Positions 11,641 to 23,769 of a stretch of 64,000 nucleotides of DNA are shown one piece after another. Every line of letters starts with the position of its first letter. Within the stretch, counting starts at the first letter, position 1. Origin of the DNA: Gonocerus acuteangulatus (Eukaryota; Arthropoda; Insecta; Hemiptera; Coreidae); NCBI GenBank assembly GCA_946811695.1, contig OX328132.1, forward strand, positions 94,970,456 to 95,034,455, read 5' to 3'. Made by a program: the position numbers and the translations under genes. The notes below the pieces were generated by a model. That model ran no database searches. It had not been told where the DNA came from and worked only from the letters and a program-made list of their open reading frames with translations.

Positions 11641-11942
11641 CCCACTCATTTTTAGAAAGAACTAGTGCAAACCCCTATTATAACCACGTTTCTCATTTAC
11701 TTAACCTTGCTATCAAAAATAATCATTTTAAAAATGGAAGAAAAAATAGCCAAAAACTGTTCAAAGAAACGAAACCACTACCATCATCTGGGGTGAGTTC
11801 GGACAGGTCGTACGAGTTCGGACAATAGTGTATGGCGCAGGTCCTTGAGCAAGTTTTTCATTACGGACATAATTGGCTAGACAAATACGATCGATATTGC
11901 TTATTTTTCCAATACAGTCAAGCCGAAATCCCTGTGAGAAGC

Positions 11943-12217
11943 ACTTTTAAGTTATCCAAATTTCTTCTTCCCTCAGTACAAATACTTAGCCATAAAATTC
12001 CTTATGATATAAAAAATTCATTTGACCTAATTTCTAAATTATCCAACCTAACCATACCTTAAGGTCACATTTTAGTTTCAATTGATGCCACATCCTTGTT
12101 CACAAACGTCCCACTAGCCAAAACGCTAGAAACAATCGAAAACCATTGGCCTACCAACTCCATAGCCCTTTATCCTTTGATTTGTTTATGGAAAGTCTAA
12201 AACTGTGTGTTAACAGC

Positions 12218-12275
<58 letters not shown>

Positions 12276-13366
12276 ATGATGGGAAATTCTACAAACAAAT
12301 CGAAGGTCTAGCCATGGGCAATTGTCTTGCCCCGATTTATCCTGAATCCTTCTCAACGATCTTCTCAACTCCCTCGTCCCACAGTTCCCCCATGACATCT
12401 CATTCATCTGCAAATACGTAGATGATCTTTTGCTGATGATAAACCCAAACAGACTAACAGACATAGCTAATTGCTTCAATTCCTTCCACCCTAGGCTACA
12501 ATTCACTGTCGAAACAGAACAGGACAGACAGCTCTTATACTTGGACATCTTACTAATTAGACAGACTGACGGTACTATTATTACAGATAGGTACACCAAA
12601 CCCACTTACTCGAGACGGTTACTTTCACTCATCCCATCCTTACCATATCAAAATTAATGTAGCCAGAAATCTCCTTCCCCGAATCCTCTCCTTATCCCAT
12701 GCATCCTTCCACGATAAAAATATAAATATAGCCTCAGATATATTGGACTCATTGGCACGCAACCAATGTCCCCCCAACCTCATAAAATCCCTTGTGAAAA
12801 AAGTAAAATCCCTACCTTCCAACACTGTCTCTCCCAATTCTTCCCTAACTCCCAGTTCCCAAATGTTCCGATCCCTGCCATTTTCACCTGGACTGACTGA
12901 AAAACTTACGAAGACGATTAAAAAATCCTACCCTTCCCTAAATTTTGGTTTGAAAACCATTAACAAACTCAAACACCTCTATAAAAAACTTAAAGATCCC
13001 ATCCCTTAGGACCAAACCACCCGCTGTGTTTACCAAGTCCCTTGCCAAACCCCTTCCTGTAATGGTGTATACATAGCAGAAACCATAAATGACATTCACT
13101 CGCGGCTTACACAACATAAACTAACCATCACTAACAAAGAAATACATAAATCTGCACTTGCTAAACACGCCATTACGCAAAAACACACTTTTAACTTCGA
13201 CGACACGAAAATTCTTTCTACAGAACGAAACAAAAAAAGACTACAGATCTCTGAATGTGTACACATTAACCTAAACAAAAACAATATAAAATACAAAACA
13301 GACAAACAAGGCATTTCTCCTATTTACGCTAATATTTTTCAAAAACTCTCCCGACCTCCCACCTAG
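11943..13366 (+). pseudogene. Penelope-like RT/GIY-YIG gene, broken
   Basis: Recognisable blocks are SIDATSLFTNVPLAKTLE (motif A), GLAMGNCLAP (motif B), KYVDDLLLMINPN (motif C, catalytic YVDD), LDILLIRQTDGTI, and the GIY-YIG region with VYQVPC and SALAKHAIT, ending in TAG at 13364. There is an in-frame stop near 12060, a frameshift before 12220, the expanded T-run at 12220-12271, further frame changes near 12340-12640 and a stop at about 13007. The GIY-YIG motif reads VYIAET instead of the VYIGET of PLE2. It cannot be functional. Confidence 0.85.
12220..12271 (+). repeat. Poly(T) tract of 52 inside PLE1 RT
   Basis: The uninterrupted run of 52 T sits where the sister copy PLE2 has only seven (GGTTTTTTTAAATATG at about 39010). 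This is a homopolymer expansion within a dead coding region. Confidence 0.9.
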
Positions 13367-13793
13367 TATTTTCCCATGCCCCTTCTGTATCCTTCCATTA
13401 ACACCTTTTTCTCCTTTCCTGTCATAAAAGGCTTTTGATCCCTACCGACCTCCTCCCACAACCTGGTTTGTTTTCAGTTGCATATACCCTAGTAGATCCC
13501 AGTTTTCTTAGACACTTCCACAATGGTTACTTAAGTGTTAACTTTTAATTAATTTATTTGTTAAAATTAATTAATATTATTATTAGCACCTATTTACTTG
13601 TATACACTTCAATAAAATAGTCTTTTTTTCTTCTTTTTTTTATGTTTCTATTGATTTTCTAGATAAACACTAATGTTAAATTTACCCGTTTATTAATACT
13701 TTAGTTGTTCTAATAATTTAACACCAAATTTTTCTTTTATAATAAGTTATTATTATTAGTATAAATTAGTATTAATTTCAGTTTTTTTCTTGT

Positions 13794-13842
13794 CATTTTA
13801 GCTGACGAAGGCTACCAAAGAGTAGCCGAAACGTCCTAAATA
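13794..13842 (+). ncRNA. Hammerhead ribozyme motif in PLE1 3' region
   Basis: The core CTGACGA is followed by a stem II hairpin (GGCTAC...GTAGCC) and GAAAC, then GTC, the expected cleavage triplet. Stem III is only A-U/C-G. This minimal type I layout is established for Penelope-like elements, where such ribozymes act as dimers. Position within the PLE tail and conservation in PLE2 support the call. Confidence 0.75.
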
Positions 13843-14144
13843 TAGATTTTTTTTAACAAAAATCGTATTTAGGTTTCTTTAGCCGAATCCCAACTATTCC
13901 ATCTTTGCTTATCACCTCGACGGCTAACTATCTAATCTTCACATCTGTAAAGAAGCTATATAAGTAATTAGACCCTAAATTTTCATATTTCATAGTACGT
14001 TTATATGTTGTTTAATGATACATAAATAAATATCCTTATTTTTTTGTTCACTTTTTTTTTCTCATTTAAGTAAAAAACTCGCATACCGTGAGGTAACTTC
14101 GGACATGCATCAATTGTACCCGCGTCCTCTTTGCTTAAAGGGAA

Positions 14145-14640
14145 AAATTATTTATTCAAAAGAGGCTTTGAAAAATGTGATTGACGATGTCAAAACCATG
14201 AAAAAGACTCTGAGAGAGGCAGTGGACCGATTTAGGTACTTTGTTGTACAACAAAATACCTAAATCGACTTTAAATGATAAAGTTAAAGGTGCACTAAAA
14301 AGAAGTGGTGGCCACACAAAATAAAGTCAAGAAAGAAAAAAAAATAGAAAAGGGAATTTTAACTGCAGATGTATGGGACTTTCCGTTAACTCTATTAAGA
14401 TAGTCCCCAAATCGTTAAAACATATTTGGATAGGTCAGGAAAAAAGGACTTTTAGACAACAAGCCCGGACTGGAATGGCTTTATGAAAATGAATCAACCA
14501 TTAATGGAACGACTTCCAGAAAACATCAAGCGGTGTAGAGCAGAAGTTTATAAGGACAAAATTAAAGAATATTTTGTTAATCTAAAAACTATTATAGAAA
14601 GTATTACTCTTGAGAATATCGTCAATTATTACCGAACTCA
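14145..14640 (+). pseudogene. Pogo/Tigger-like transposase N-terminal remnant
   Basis: It reads SKEALKNVIDDVKTMKKTL and REAVDRF, then STLNDKVK, the Psq/CENP-B-type helix-turn-helix of pogo transposases. After a frameshift come KKGLLDN-type residues and MERLPENIKRCRAEVYKDKI with EYFVNLKTIIESITLENIVNY, the region preceding the DDE core. The catalytic part is absent. A 40-bp near-perfect palindrome at 14228-14267 replaces the expected linker in the HTH. Confidence 0.7.
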
Positions 14641-14747
14641 CTTCAACTATACTTTAAGTTTAAATTTTTACAGAAATTAAAGGCTGAAATGTGTCCGAAC
14701 TCACCCCACATGTAGGGGGAGTTCGGGCACATTTCAGCAATATAAAA

Positions 14748-15350
14748 GTCCGACTCGCAGGAACTATGTCATATTAGCGCGTTTCCGTTCATATATATAT
14801 AGTGATATTAGTAAAGGAATGATAGCAGTTATTGGTGGGGTTTGATCTTTCGTGAAAAATATAAATCTCGAAGATAATATAGATTTAAGGCGCCACAACA
14901 GGAAAATGACAGTATCATGGCGACTGACTCCCCCCACCTTCTCATCGTTCGCTTTTGGACACACTATAACAATGTTTCGCATTTCCTTACCTTGTTTTAG
15001 TCAAATACTCGTTTTACTGTTAAATGCAATTAATATGAAAAACAACCAGTTAAAATTTTAGGTAAACAAATACATAAACCCGTTCAAAAGGGCAAAACTA
15101 ACAGTTGCGAATTGTGAAGTCCTTATTTCTCCTATTGACATCGCCTTATCGAAAATTACATCAAAACCCTTTTTCTAGGGAATTTAGTAAGGTTTCGAAT
15201 GGCCAACTTCCCTTTGCCACGATTCCCCAACCGTTTTCGAGATATTTTAAAAAATATACGAAAATCCCACAACTTTTCATGCCTGTTAATGAAATATTTT
15301 ACTTCCTTAACTCCAAACGGAACCAACATTTCCCTATCATAGATTAGATG
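14748..15350 (+). mobile_element. Helitron-like (HINE) repeat, copy 2, 3'-truncated
   Basis: It starts GTCCGACTCGCAGGAACT and TATTAGCGCGTTTCC, the family 5' end. The interior at 15105-15340 (TATTTCTCCTATTGACATCG, CCGTTTTCGAGATATT, CTTTTCATGCCTGTTAATG) matches the interior of copies 7 and 12. The 3' hairpin end is missing. The following 15350-15460 holds nothing recognised. Confidence 0.65.
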
Positions 15351-16032
15351 AACATCGAACGTCTGGAATAAGTTCAAACTGAATTAATCGTATCTGAATA
15401 TCTTCTTCTTCTTTGTCTTCCTCTTGTGCCATTACTAGCGTCGAGGAGCCTCATATGCAATATGCAATATTTATTATAAAAGAAATTTATTGTATTCAAA
15501 TCTGTTCTCAATGGTATGAAATTATATTTACATCAGTTATAATTTGCAAATAATGTAAGCAATAATTAAAATTTGTGATTAGAAACGATTCAAAACTAAA
15601 AAAAAAAAAAAAACTAATGGTGCATGTAATATGTGGAAATAAAGACGATTGAAGTATTTTTTCAATTTTCAAATTGTTCATGATTGGTTGGTAATCAATA
15701 ATATGCAATATTTATTATCAAATACATTTATTGTATTCTAAGCTATTCAGAATGGTATGAAATAATATTTACATCACTTTAGGTTATCCATCACAATAAC
15801 TCACTGTTAGTCCAATATTCTTACATATTTGAGTACACAAATGAACAGGGCCGCCTCATTTAGAGCCGGGCCCGGGACCAGATCACGGGCCCCCACTTCT
15901 CAGAGCCAAAATGAAAATTCTAGTACTTTGCTATAGGACTTTTGGCATTTTAAAATTATTTTCATCTTCAGTTTTGAACAAAATGAGAATAAAAGCCGAC
16001 AATCGGAGCTGCAAAGGTCACTTTCGGTACTT

Positions 16033-16170
16033 TTAGCGCGGTTCCTCCCTCCCCCATAGGGAGGAACCCCGCTTATAAGGTTGATACAATAAAACGATCC
16101 GGAAGTGCCGACAAGAAAATTTCGCGTTTCAGAACCCCTAGAGACCGAAAATAACGGTGGTTCAAATTTG

Positions 16171-16259
<89 letters not shown>

Positions 16260-19092
16260 TTGTCTGTTCGCTCATTTCTGGCTTCCCTGATGGTCCGATT
16301 TTGATGAAATTTGGTACAAAAATCTGTCGTCCAATTTGAAAGATCAAGTTCGTTAACCAGCAAAATCCGCCCACAGGAAGATGGCGTTTGGGGCGAAATT
16401 CGCGCAAAAAAAATCGTAACGCTTACGTTTTAGAGTTCATAAGCTTGTAAGTACTCTTTTTATAGGCTTCATGGGCTAGGAAATCGAATGGAACCATTTT
16501 CAAGGCGATAGCTTTAACCGTTTTCGAGAAAACTGAAAAAATAATTTTTGAATGCCGTTTTTGGTTTGGGTACTTAGAATCATGGGATTCAGTTGAAACA
16601 TTTACTGCATGTTCTACTTTCATTAAAACTAATATGTTGAAATTTTGGTTGCGTTTGCAGTTAAGGCAGGGTTAGAATAAAATATTTTATTAACAGACAT
16701 AAAAAAGTTTTGGTAACTTTGTATACTTTCCTTAATATCTCGAAAAAGGTTGAGAATTTGGGAAACGGAAGAATACCATTAGAAAGCTTCTTAAATGCTC
16801 TACAAAAAAGGTTCTAATGAAAGTTTTGATTAGGCGATGTCAATCGGAGAAATAAGTGCTGAAAACTTTAAAGTAATTGATTTCGCTTATACGAACTGTT
16901 CTTTTTGTCTTTGATTTTGATTCTTAAAATTATGTGATTCAGTTGAAACATTTTCTGCATGTTTGAATTTTATCAACACTAATATGTTAAAATTTTGGTT
17001 ACTTTTGGAGCTAAGGAAGGATTAGAATAAAATATTTTATTAACAGACATGAAATGTTTTGGGAACTTCGTATACATTCCCTAATATCTGGAAGACAGTT
17101 AGAAATATTGGTAAACGGAGGGTTACCATGCGAAAGCTTACTAAATGTTCTACAACAAAGATTCTGAAACAATTTTTGATTAGGCTATGTCAATCGGAGA
17201 AATAAGTGCTTAAACTTTGAGGTAATTGATTTCGTTTATTCGAATTGTTATTTTTTAATTGCTTAAAGTTGGATAATGTATTTGACAATAAAACAGATTA
17301 ATTAAAATAAGAAAAACAATTCATTGTTAAAAATATATCAGGCTGTACCGTATGAAATGTCAGTTTTGGATTTGCCGATTTCCTTCAAATGTCTTGAAAC
17401 TGTCGAGGCTCCTACTCCGAGTCCCTAGTGTTTTTAATTGCTTATAGTATTCAAATGTATTTTTCAATAAAACAGGATACGTATAATTAGAATCAATATT
17501 TTGTTTGTTAGAATTCGAAGATGCCGTATGAATATCTAGATTACAGTACTGGTGTTGATTTCGTTCTTTAGAATTATTCTTGGTATTCCCTATTTTCATC
17601 TGTTACCCATAGTTTTTTATTGTTAGTAGGTTTTTCTTATTGATTATAGAATATAAATCTATTTGGCTATAAAAAAGGATACGTAAAATTAGTGACAATA
17701 TTTCGGAGATTTCTGAGCGAAATAATTTTAAGATTTTCTACCACCACGTACGGCTTTTTTCCTCTATTTTTATCCACTAGATAGGCTTTATTTTGCATAT
17801 TATTCTATATAAGTTTTATTCAGCAGGGGATTCTGATGAAATGTCGTGTTTTTGCTGTGGATTTTAATTACGATGTATCTAAGATTGGATAACATTAGCG
17901 AGTCTACATAGTTAAGAACCGACGACGGAGGATTACTTCTTGCTATGATTTAGTCTACATATCTATATTAAGTCCAAAATCCAAAAAATGAACTTCACAA
18001 CGGTTAGATACTATGAGCGATATGGCGGTTCAATGCCCGTAGAAACCAGGGGGCCGCAGGAAATTTACCTGCTAAGAGTTAATCCTCAAGAGCTGTAAAT
18101 ATACCCCAGGTATCTGCCGACACAAATACAACGCCTAGGCGGAGAGCACCCCAAAAACACAGATCCAAACATAGGTTATATACTAAATATTCATAAAGAC
18201 TACTTAGTTGTAAACCGATTCATCAATTAGCAATCAATAGTTTTCAACAAAGGTTATATACTAAATATTGATAAAAAGTATTTAATTAGAAAAAAAACAA
18301 TATTCCACAAGACTTGTTTTTGGTCCATTTGTGTCTACTCCATGGACTTAATTAGGTATATAATTCTATTGTAGTTGGGCAACTAAACTTTGTTTTATTT
18401 TGTTAAATAAAGTTTTTTTTCTTGACTTGTTATTCGTCAAGACTTTTATTTGTCCTTGTGTATTTACTAGATAGGTTTTATTCGGCATATTATTCTATAT
18501 AGGCTATATTAGGCAGGGTATTCTACTCAATCTTGTGTACTTCTTCTTGATCCTTCAGTACATGGGCGTATATAAAAACAATTTCGGGGGGGGGCTGAGA
18601 CCATTTCCAGGGTATGGAATACTAAATATTTAGAGCTTGGAATAGTTTTAGGCAACTAAAACGCTATTACACGTAAAATAAAATATGTTTTATGAACTAA
18701 GTGATCTTACTTAATTTATTTTTAAGGGTTTTACGAGAAGTTTTTATCATCAATTCAAAATTTCGGGAGGGGCTGCAGCCCCCCCCCTCATATACGCCCA
18801 TGCTTCTGTATCCTCTAGAAAGGCTTTATTAGGCATATTTTGTATTGATTTATAGAGCTTTGCTTTAGAATGAGAGCCAGATTCTGTAATTTCCGCTTCT
18901 GTGTAAAAGTTAGCTACTGTCGGTGTCCCTGACGCCTTAATATCACTTTTATTCGAGATGTTCGAGAGGATTTTGATAATTTTCACGAGATATATAAAAA
19001 AAAATAAGTTTATTTCTTTTCTAAGCTTATCAAATGTCACTAGGGACATGAACGGAACCGCGCTAAGATGCTGCAGTTCCTGCGAGTCGGAC
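16033..19092 (-). mobile_element. Helitron-like (HINE) repeat, copy 3, full length
   Basis: On the minus strand it starts GTCCGACTCGCAGGAACTGC with the subterminal GCGCGGTTCC. It ends with a hairpin (GGTTCCTCCCT...GGGAGGAACC) then GCGCTAA. It is inserted in an A/T run with no duplication beyond that run; the empty site is preserved in the mirror arm near 23870. Inside are a (TA)n tract (16171-16257), the motif TTTGATGAAATTTGGTACAA, internally repeated blocks of about 0.3 kb (16640-16900 and 16940-17240) and a nested hAT-type MITE. No Rep/helicase ORF is seen, so it is non-autonomous. Confidence 0.75.
18561..18802. mobile_element. hAT-type MITE (CATGGGCGTATATA family), nested
   Basis: A 242-bp element with the same ends and G-runs as 11241-11511. 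Flanks are CTTCAGTA and CTTCTGTA, an 8-bp duplication with one mismatch. It lies inside Helitron-like copy 3. Confidence 0.88.
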
Positions 19093-19458
19093 TTTTTTTT
19101 TCTAATTAGCGAGGATCGGTCCGGGCCCCCACGGTGCCCGGGCCCGGGACAACTGTACCCGTTTGTTCCCCCCCCCCCCCGCCATGTTGCGGCCCTGCAA
19201 ATGAAGTAGAGCTTTCAAAACGCCTGTTTCTTGATGAAAACACTAATATCGCACCAATCCGGCCATATTTCAAAGAATATGTAGACGATTCAAACCAAAC
19301 TTGGAGGGTCGATAAAGGCCATAATGTGACACATTTTCGTTCAATCGGGATGTTTCTACGTGTTATGGAATTGAATTTATATGCAAAAAAGTTTACATTT
19401 TATTTTTATTTTGAGAACCATTTTTCGCAAGTATCATTTGAGATAATACAATAGTCAT

Positions 19459-19602
19459 TTATATGGTTAGAACAGTCTGGATGTTTTCCTCGTAAGAAAT
19501 CCTAGGCCGACCTCGCGGTCTTTTCCCAGAGGGTCGAGCTTCTAAAACTTTCTTTGGTTCCTTTTCATCATACATACGACATACGTGCCCAAACCACTTG
19601 AG
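19459..19602 (-). pseudogene. Non-LTR retrotransposon 3' fragment (left arm)
   Basis: The 47 residues read LKWFGHVCRMYDEKEPKKVL then EARPSGKRPRGRPR and a stop. WFGHVxRM and GxRPRGRP are typical of the extreme C-terminus of some non-LTR retrotransposon ORF2 proteins. The mirror copy is at 23365-23508. Only this tail is left. Confidence 0.65.
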
Positions 19603-19770
19603 CATGGGCGCATATAAGGGGGGGGCTGAGGGGGCCGTAGGGGTAAAGTCATAAACCCTTTAGAGCAAAGGCCGAACCAAATATTATCTGTTTCTATTCT
19701 AAGTCTAAAAAATGACACTATGGATATGAATGGAACCGCGCTAAGATGACGCAATTCCTGCGCGTCGGAC
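19603..19770 (-). mobile_element. Helitron-like 5' fragment next to a hAT-MITE end (left arm)
   Basis: 19603-19640 is a lone CATGGGCGCATATA end with a G-run. 19650-19770 is the family 5' end in minus orientation (GTCCGACGCGCAGGAATTGC, TTAGCGCGGTTCC). The mirror in the right arm is 22782-22880 plus 23294-23363. Confidence 0.65.
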
Positions 19771-21108
19771 TTTTTTAATTAGTTGCCTTCCAGAGTTTCG
19801 TATACATGGTATTACACCACTTAATAAATACTCAAAAACGTAACGTTTTCGTTTATTAATATTGATGAATAATTAACGTAACGGGATCCAATAATATCAC
19901 AGGAACGGATTACACCGCTCTTAGTGGCAGACATTATTATTCTACAACTCATATAGAGTCATATCAAAGCAGAGGCGCTCCTAGCGGCAGCTTTGCGAAC
20001 CTACGTCTGGTTAGAGAATTCTATCCAAGCTTAGTAGAGTCAATCAAGCGGTCCAAATGTGATTGCTTGACCATTTTAGGAAAAAATTATATTTTTACCA
20101 TCGATTCATATGGAATCAGTAGTTCAAGCCAATTTTAAATTTTTTTTTAGGGTCAACAGTCTGAAAATGACGGAAACCTTTGTTTCACCGCGCATGCTGA
20201 TTTTTGAGTTTATAAGCTCTTACGTAACTGGGAAGTCATAGACTAATAAATCAAACACAATTCTTTCCAGACAGTCTGCTCTATATTTTATATCTCCTTC
20301 ACTATTTGAATACCTGAAAACTGCCTTTTAAAACAACTGTTTTCATTTCTCAAAAAGACGCATTCGAGGATAATTTTTTATCGTAAGGGGATGTATATCA
20401 AAGTTGATTTTTGGCATGATAATAAACCTAACTAAGCAGCTTAGAAATAAAAGTACTCTTAACCCTTATATTTATTACTTTATTTTTTATGAATTTTTAA
20501 ACTTCATGTGTATGCAATTTTTGATAACTTAAGGCTTTAATATCTCTGGTGGGGGAAATGATAAAAATCTAAATTTTTTTAATATGATATACTTAGTAGT
20601 AACATAAAACTATAGTAAACAGTTCAACCTGTATATTTGAGTTTTTTTGTGGCTATGAATTTTGTAGCAATGCATAAATATGAACAATTCATTAAAATTT
20701 TATTATTTGTGGACTTTTTACTTTTAAGGCTTTTTATCTATGTACAGTACAACACAAAATATTGTGGTTCTATTTATAATTAGAATCGAGGCCTATTCTT
20801 TTTAAAGTTTTATTATTTTGTTTATTGAATAAAATACTTAATATTGTAAACACAAACAAAAATTCCTAGTATGATAAAGAGGATCAAGTCAACTCTAAAT
20901 AACTCCCACTGCTAAAAAATGAACGAGTTAGCAATTGTAGCTTTCATGTTGTGACGTAAAAAATGGCTTTCTCCTTCGAGACCAAATTATTGCTAAATTG
21001 GCGCAAAAAGGACCATTTTCAAACATTCATAGCTACGAAAGTACTCAAATATACAGGTTAATATTTTTAGAGTAGTTTTATGTTACTACTGAGTATAACA
21101 TATAAAAA

Positions 21109-21489
<381 letters not shown>

Positions 21490-22880
21490 TATTAACCTGT
21501 ATATTTGAGTACTTTCGTAGCTATGAATGTTTGAAAATGGTCCTTTTTGCGCCAATTTAGCAATAATTTGGTCTCGAAGGAGAAAGCCATTTTTTACGTC
21601 ACAACATGAAAGCTACAATTGCTAACTCGTTCATTTTTTAGCAGTGGGAGTTATTTAGAGTTGACTTGGTCCTCTTTATCATACTAGGAATTTTTGTTTG
21701 TGTTTACAATATTAAGTATTTTATTCAATAAACAAAATAATAAAACTTTAAAAAGAATAGGCCTCGATTCTAATTATAAATAGAACCACAATATTTTGTG
21801 TTGTACTGTACATAGATAAAAAGTCTTAAAAGTAAAAAGTCCACAAATAATAAAATTTTAATGAATTGTTCATATTTATGCATAGCTACAAAATTCATAG
21901 CCACAAAAAAACTCAAATATACAGGTTGAACTGTTTACTATAGTTTTATGTTACTACTAAGTATATCATATTAAAAAAATTTAGATTTTTATCATTTCCC
22001 CCACCAGAGATATTAAAGCCTTAAGTTATCAAAAATTGCATACACATGAAGTTTAAAAATTCATAAAAAATAAAGTAATAAATATAAGGGTTAAGAGTAC
22101 TTTTATTTCTAAGCTGCTTAGTTAGGTTTATTATCATGCCAAAAATCAACTTTGATATACATCCCCTTACGATAAAAAATTATCCTCGAATGCGTCTTTT
22201 TGAGAAATGAAAACAGTTGTTTTAAAAGGCAGTTTTCAGGTATTCAAATAGTGAAGGAGATATAAAATATAGAGCAGACTGTCTGGAAAGAATTGTGTTT
22301 GATTTATTAGTCTATGACTTCCCAGTTACGTAAGAGCTTATAAACTCAAAAATCAGCATGCGCGGTGAAACAAAGGTTTCCGTCATTTTCAGACTGTTGA
22401 CCCTAAAAAAAATTTAAAATTGGCTTGAACTACTGATTCCATATGAATCGATGGTAAAAATATAATTTTTTCCTAAAATGGTCAAGCAATCACATTTGGA
22501 CCGCTTGATTGACTCTACTAAGCTTGGATAGAATTCTCTAACCAGACGTAGGTTCGCAAAGCTGCCGCTAGGAGCGCCTCTGCTTTGATATGACTCTATA
22601 TGAGTTGTAGAATAATAATGTCTGCCACTAAGAGCGGTGTAATCCGTTCCTGTGATATTATTGGATCCCGTTACGTTAATTATTCATCAATATTAATAAA
22701 CGAAAATGTTACGTTTTTGAGTATTTATTAAGTGGTGTAATACCATGTATACGAAACTCTGGAAGGCAACTAATTAAAAAAGTCCGACGCGCAGGAATTG
22801 CGTCATCTTAGCGCGGTTCCATTCATATCCATAGTGTCATTTTTTAGACTTAGAATAGAAACAGATAATATTTGGTTCGG

Positions 22881-23217
22881 GGGCGAGGTTAGCTCAGTGG
22901 TAGAGCACTGGACTAATAAGCTGGAGGCCTGAGTTCAAATCCCGAGCAAGCACTAAAGATTTTTTCTTCTAGTGTCTTCGTTCATGGGTTGAATTCGGCC
23001 TCCCTGACCGTCCCTAGGCTAACCCAGCCTTTAATTAATTTAATAATGGGTACCTTGGTTCGTGCTAATGACACTAGCAGTCGAAGCAGCCAAGGGGAAA
23101 ATCAGACGGCCGGAGCATAGTACTGACCACACTATCTCCCTAGTGTTGCCGTATGGTCATGAAACAGATACCTCTATAGTATCTGCCCCTCAGGGCCCTC
23201 GTGGCCTGTTACGGGAC

Positions 23218-23279
<62 letters not shown>
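22881..23279 (+). mobile_element. tRNA-Ile-like SINE with poly(T) tail and 14-bp TSD
   Basis: It begins with a tRNA-like head (GGTTAGCTCAGTGGTAGAGC, an anticodon loop reading CTAATAAG, B-box GAGTTCAAATCCCGA), followed by a body of about 270 bp that ends CTGTTACGGGACTGA and 59 consecutive T (23221-23279). The duplication AATATTTGGTTCGG is at 22867-22880 and 23280-23293. The left arm has a single uninterrupted copy of this target, so the insertion is certain. The head could contain a Pol III promoter. It is not a functional tRNA gene because the body runs directly on. Confidence 0.92.
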
Positions 23280-23284
<5 letters not shown>

Positions 23285-23364
23285 TTGGTTCGGCCTTTGC
23301 TCTAAGGGGTTTATGACTTTACCCCTACGGCCCCCTCAGCCCCCCCCCCTTATATGCGCCCATG

Positions 23365-23508
23365 CTCAAGTGGTTTGGGCACGTATGTCGTATGTATGAT
23401 GAAAAGGAACCAAAGAAAGTTTTAGAAGCTCGACCCTCTGGGAAAAGACCGCGAGGTCGGCCTAGGATTTCTTACGAGGAAAACATCCAGACTGTTCTAA
23501 CCATATAA
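23365..23508 (+). pseudogene. Non-LTR retrotransposon 3' fragment (right arm)
   Basis: Mirror of 19459-19602, same length (48 codons with stop), encoding WFGHVCRMYDEKEP and SGKRPRGRPRISYEEN. No frame breaks between the two arms. Confidence 0.65.
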
Positions 23509-23769
23509 ATGACTATTGTATTATCTCAAATGATACTTGCGAAAAATGGTTCTCAAAATAAAAATAAAATGTAAACTTTTTTGCATATAAATTCAATTCC
23601 ATAACACGTAGAAACATCCCGATTGAACGAAAATGCGTCACATTATGGCCTTTATCGACCCTCCAAGTTTGGTTTGAATCGTCTACATATTCTTTGAAAT
23701 ATGGCCGGATTGGTGCGATATTAGTGTTTTCATCAAGAAACAGGCGTTTTGAAAGCTCTACTTCATTTG

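Larger units (their letters stand above)
11905..13934 (+). mobile_element. Penelope-like element PLE1, decayed
   Basis: The order of parts is RT, GIY-YIG region, 3' tail with a hammerhead motif, and the terminal segment CACCTCGACGGCTAACTATC. It is the same family as PLE2 at 37605-40727 but carries stops, frameshifts and a 52-T homopolymer in the RT. The left boundary is uncertain; readable similarity to the RT starts near 11943. Confidence 0.75.
11789..14708 (+). mobile_element. Pogo/Tigger-like DNA transposon, split by a Penelope-like element
   Basis: GGGGTGAGTTCGGAC at 11790-11804 is matched in inverted orientation by GTCCGAACTCACCCC at 14693-14707, giving terminal inverted repeats of at least 15 bp. 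Between them, the right third carries a decayed pogo-family transposase (14145-14640), and the middle is occupied by the Penelope-like element at about 11905-13934. The exact outer ends and TA duplication are not clear. Confidence 0.6.
15846..19197. mobile_element. hAT-type MITE (CAGGGCCGCC family) containing nested Helitron-like copy 3
   Basis: The left end CAGGGCCGCCTC at 15846 and the right end GCGGCCCTG at 19189-19197 are flanked by CAAATGAA on both sides, an exact 8-bp duplication. The element is split by the Helitron-like insertion 16033-19092. The uninterrupted mirror copy is 23770-24061. A shorter member of the family is 28054-28219. Confidence 0.85.
15461..21066. repeat. Left arm of the 9-kb palindrome
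   Basis: This arm matches 21491-24654 in inverted orientation along its whole length except for a 3,060-bp Helitron-like insertion (16033-19092) unique to this side. Without it the arm is about 2.55 kb, in agreement with the right arm minus its own two insertions. The arm contains a direct repeat of about 85 bp (15461-15545 and 15700-15785), a hAT-type MITE, a non-LTR 3' fragment, a Helitron-like 5' fragment and a core (about 20060-21066) related to 59400-60345. Confidence 0.9.

Noticed and set aside
16105..16407. Long YIYIYI open frames at 16105, 16157, 16174, 21080-21508, 30714, 32589, 37096, 54116 and similar
   Set aside because: They are translations of (TA)n microsatellites.
22885..22956. 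A tRNA-Ile gene
   Set aside because: A- and B-box-like motifs are present but the acceptor stem does not close and the sequence continues into a SINE body with a TSD around the whole unit.
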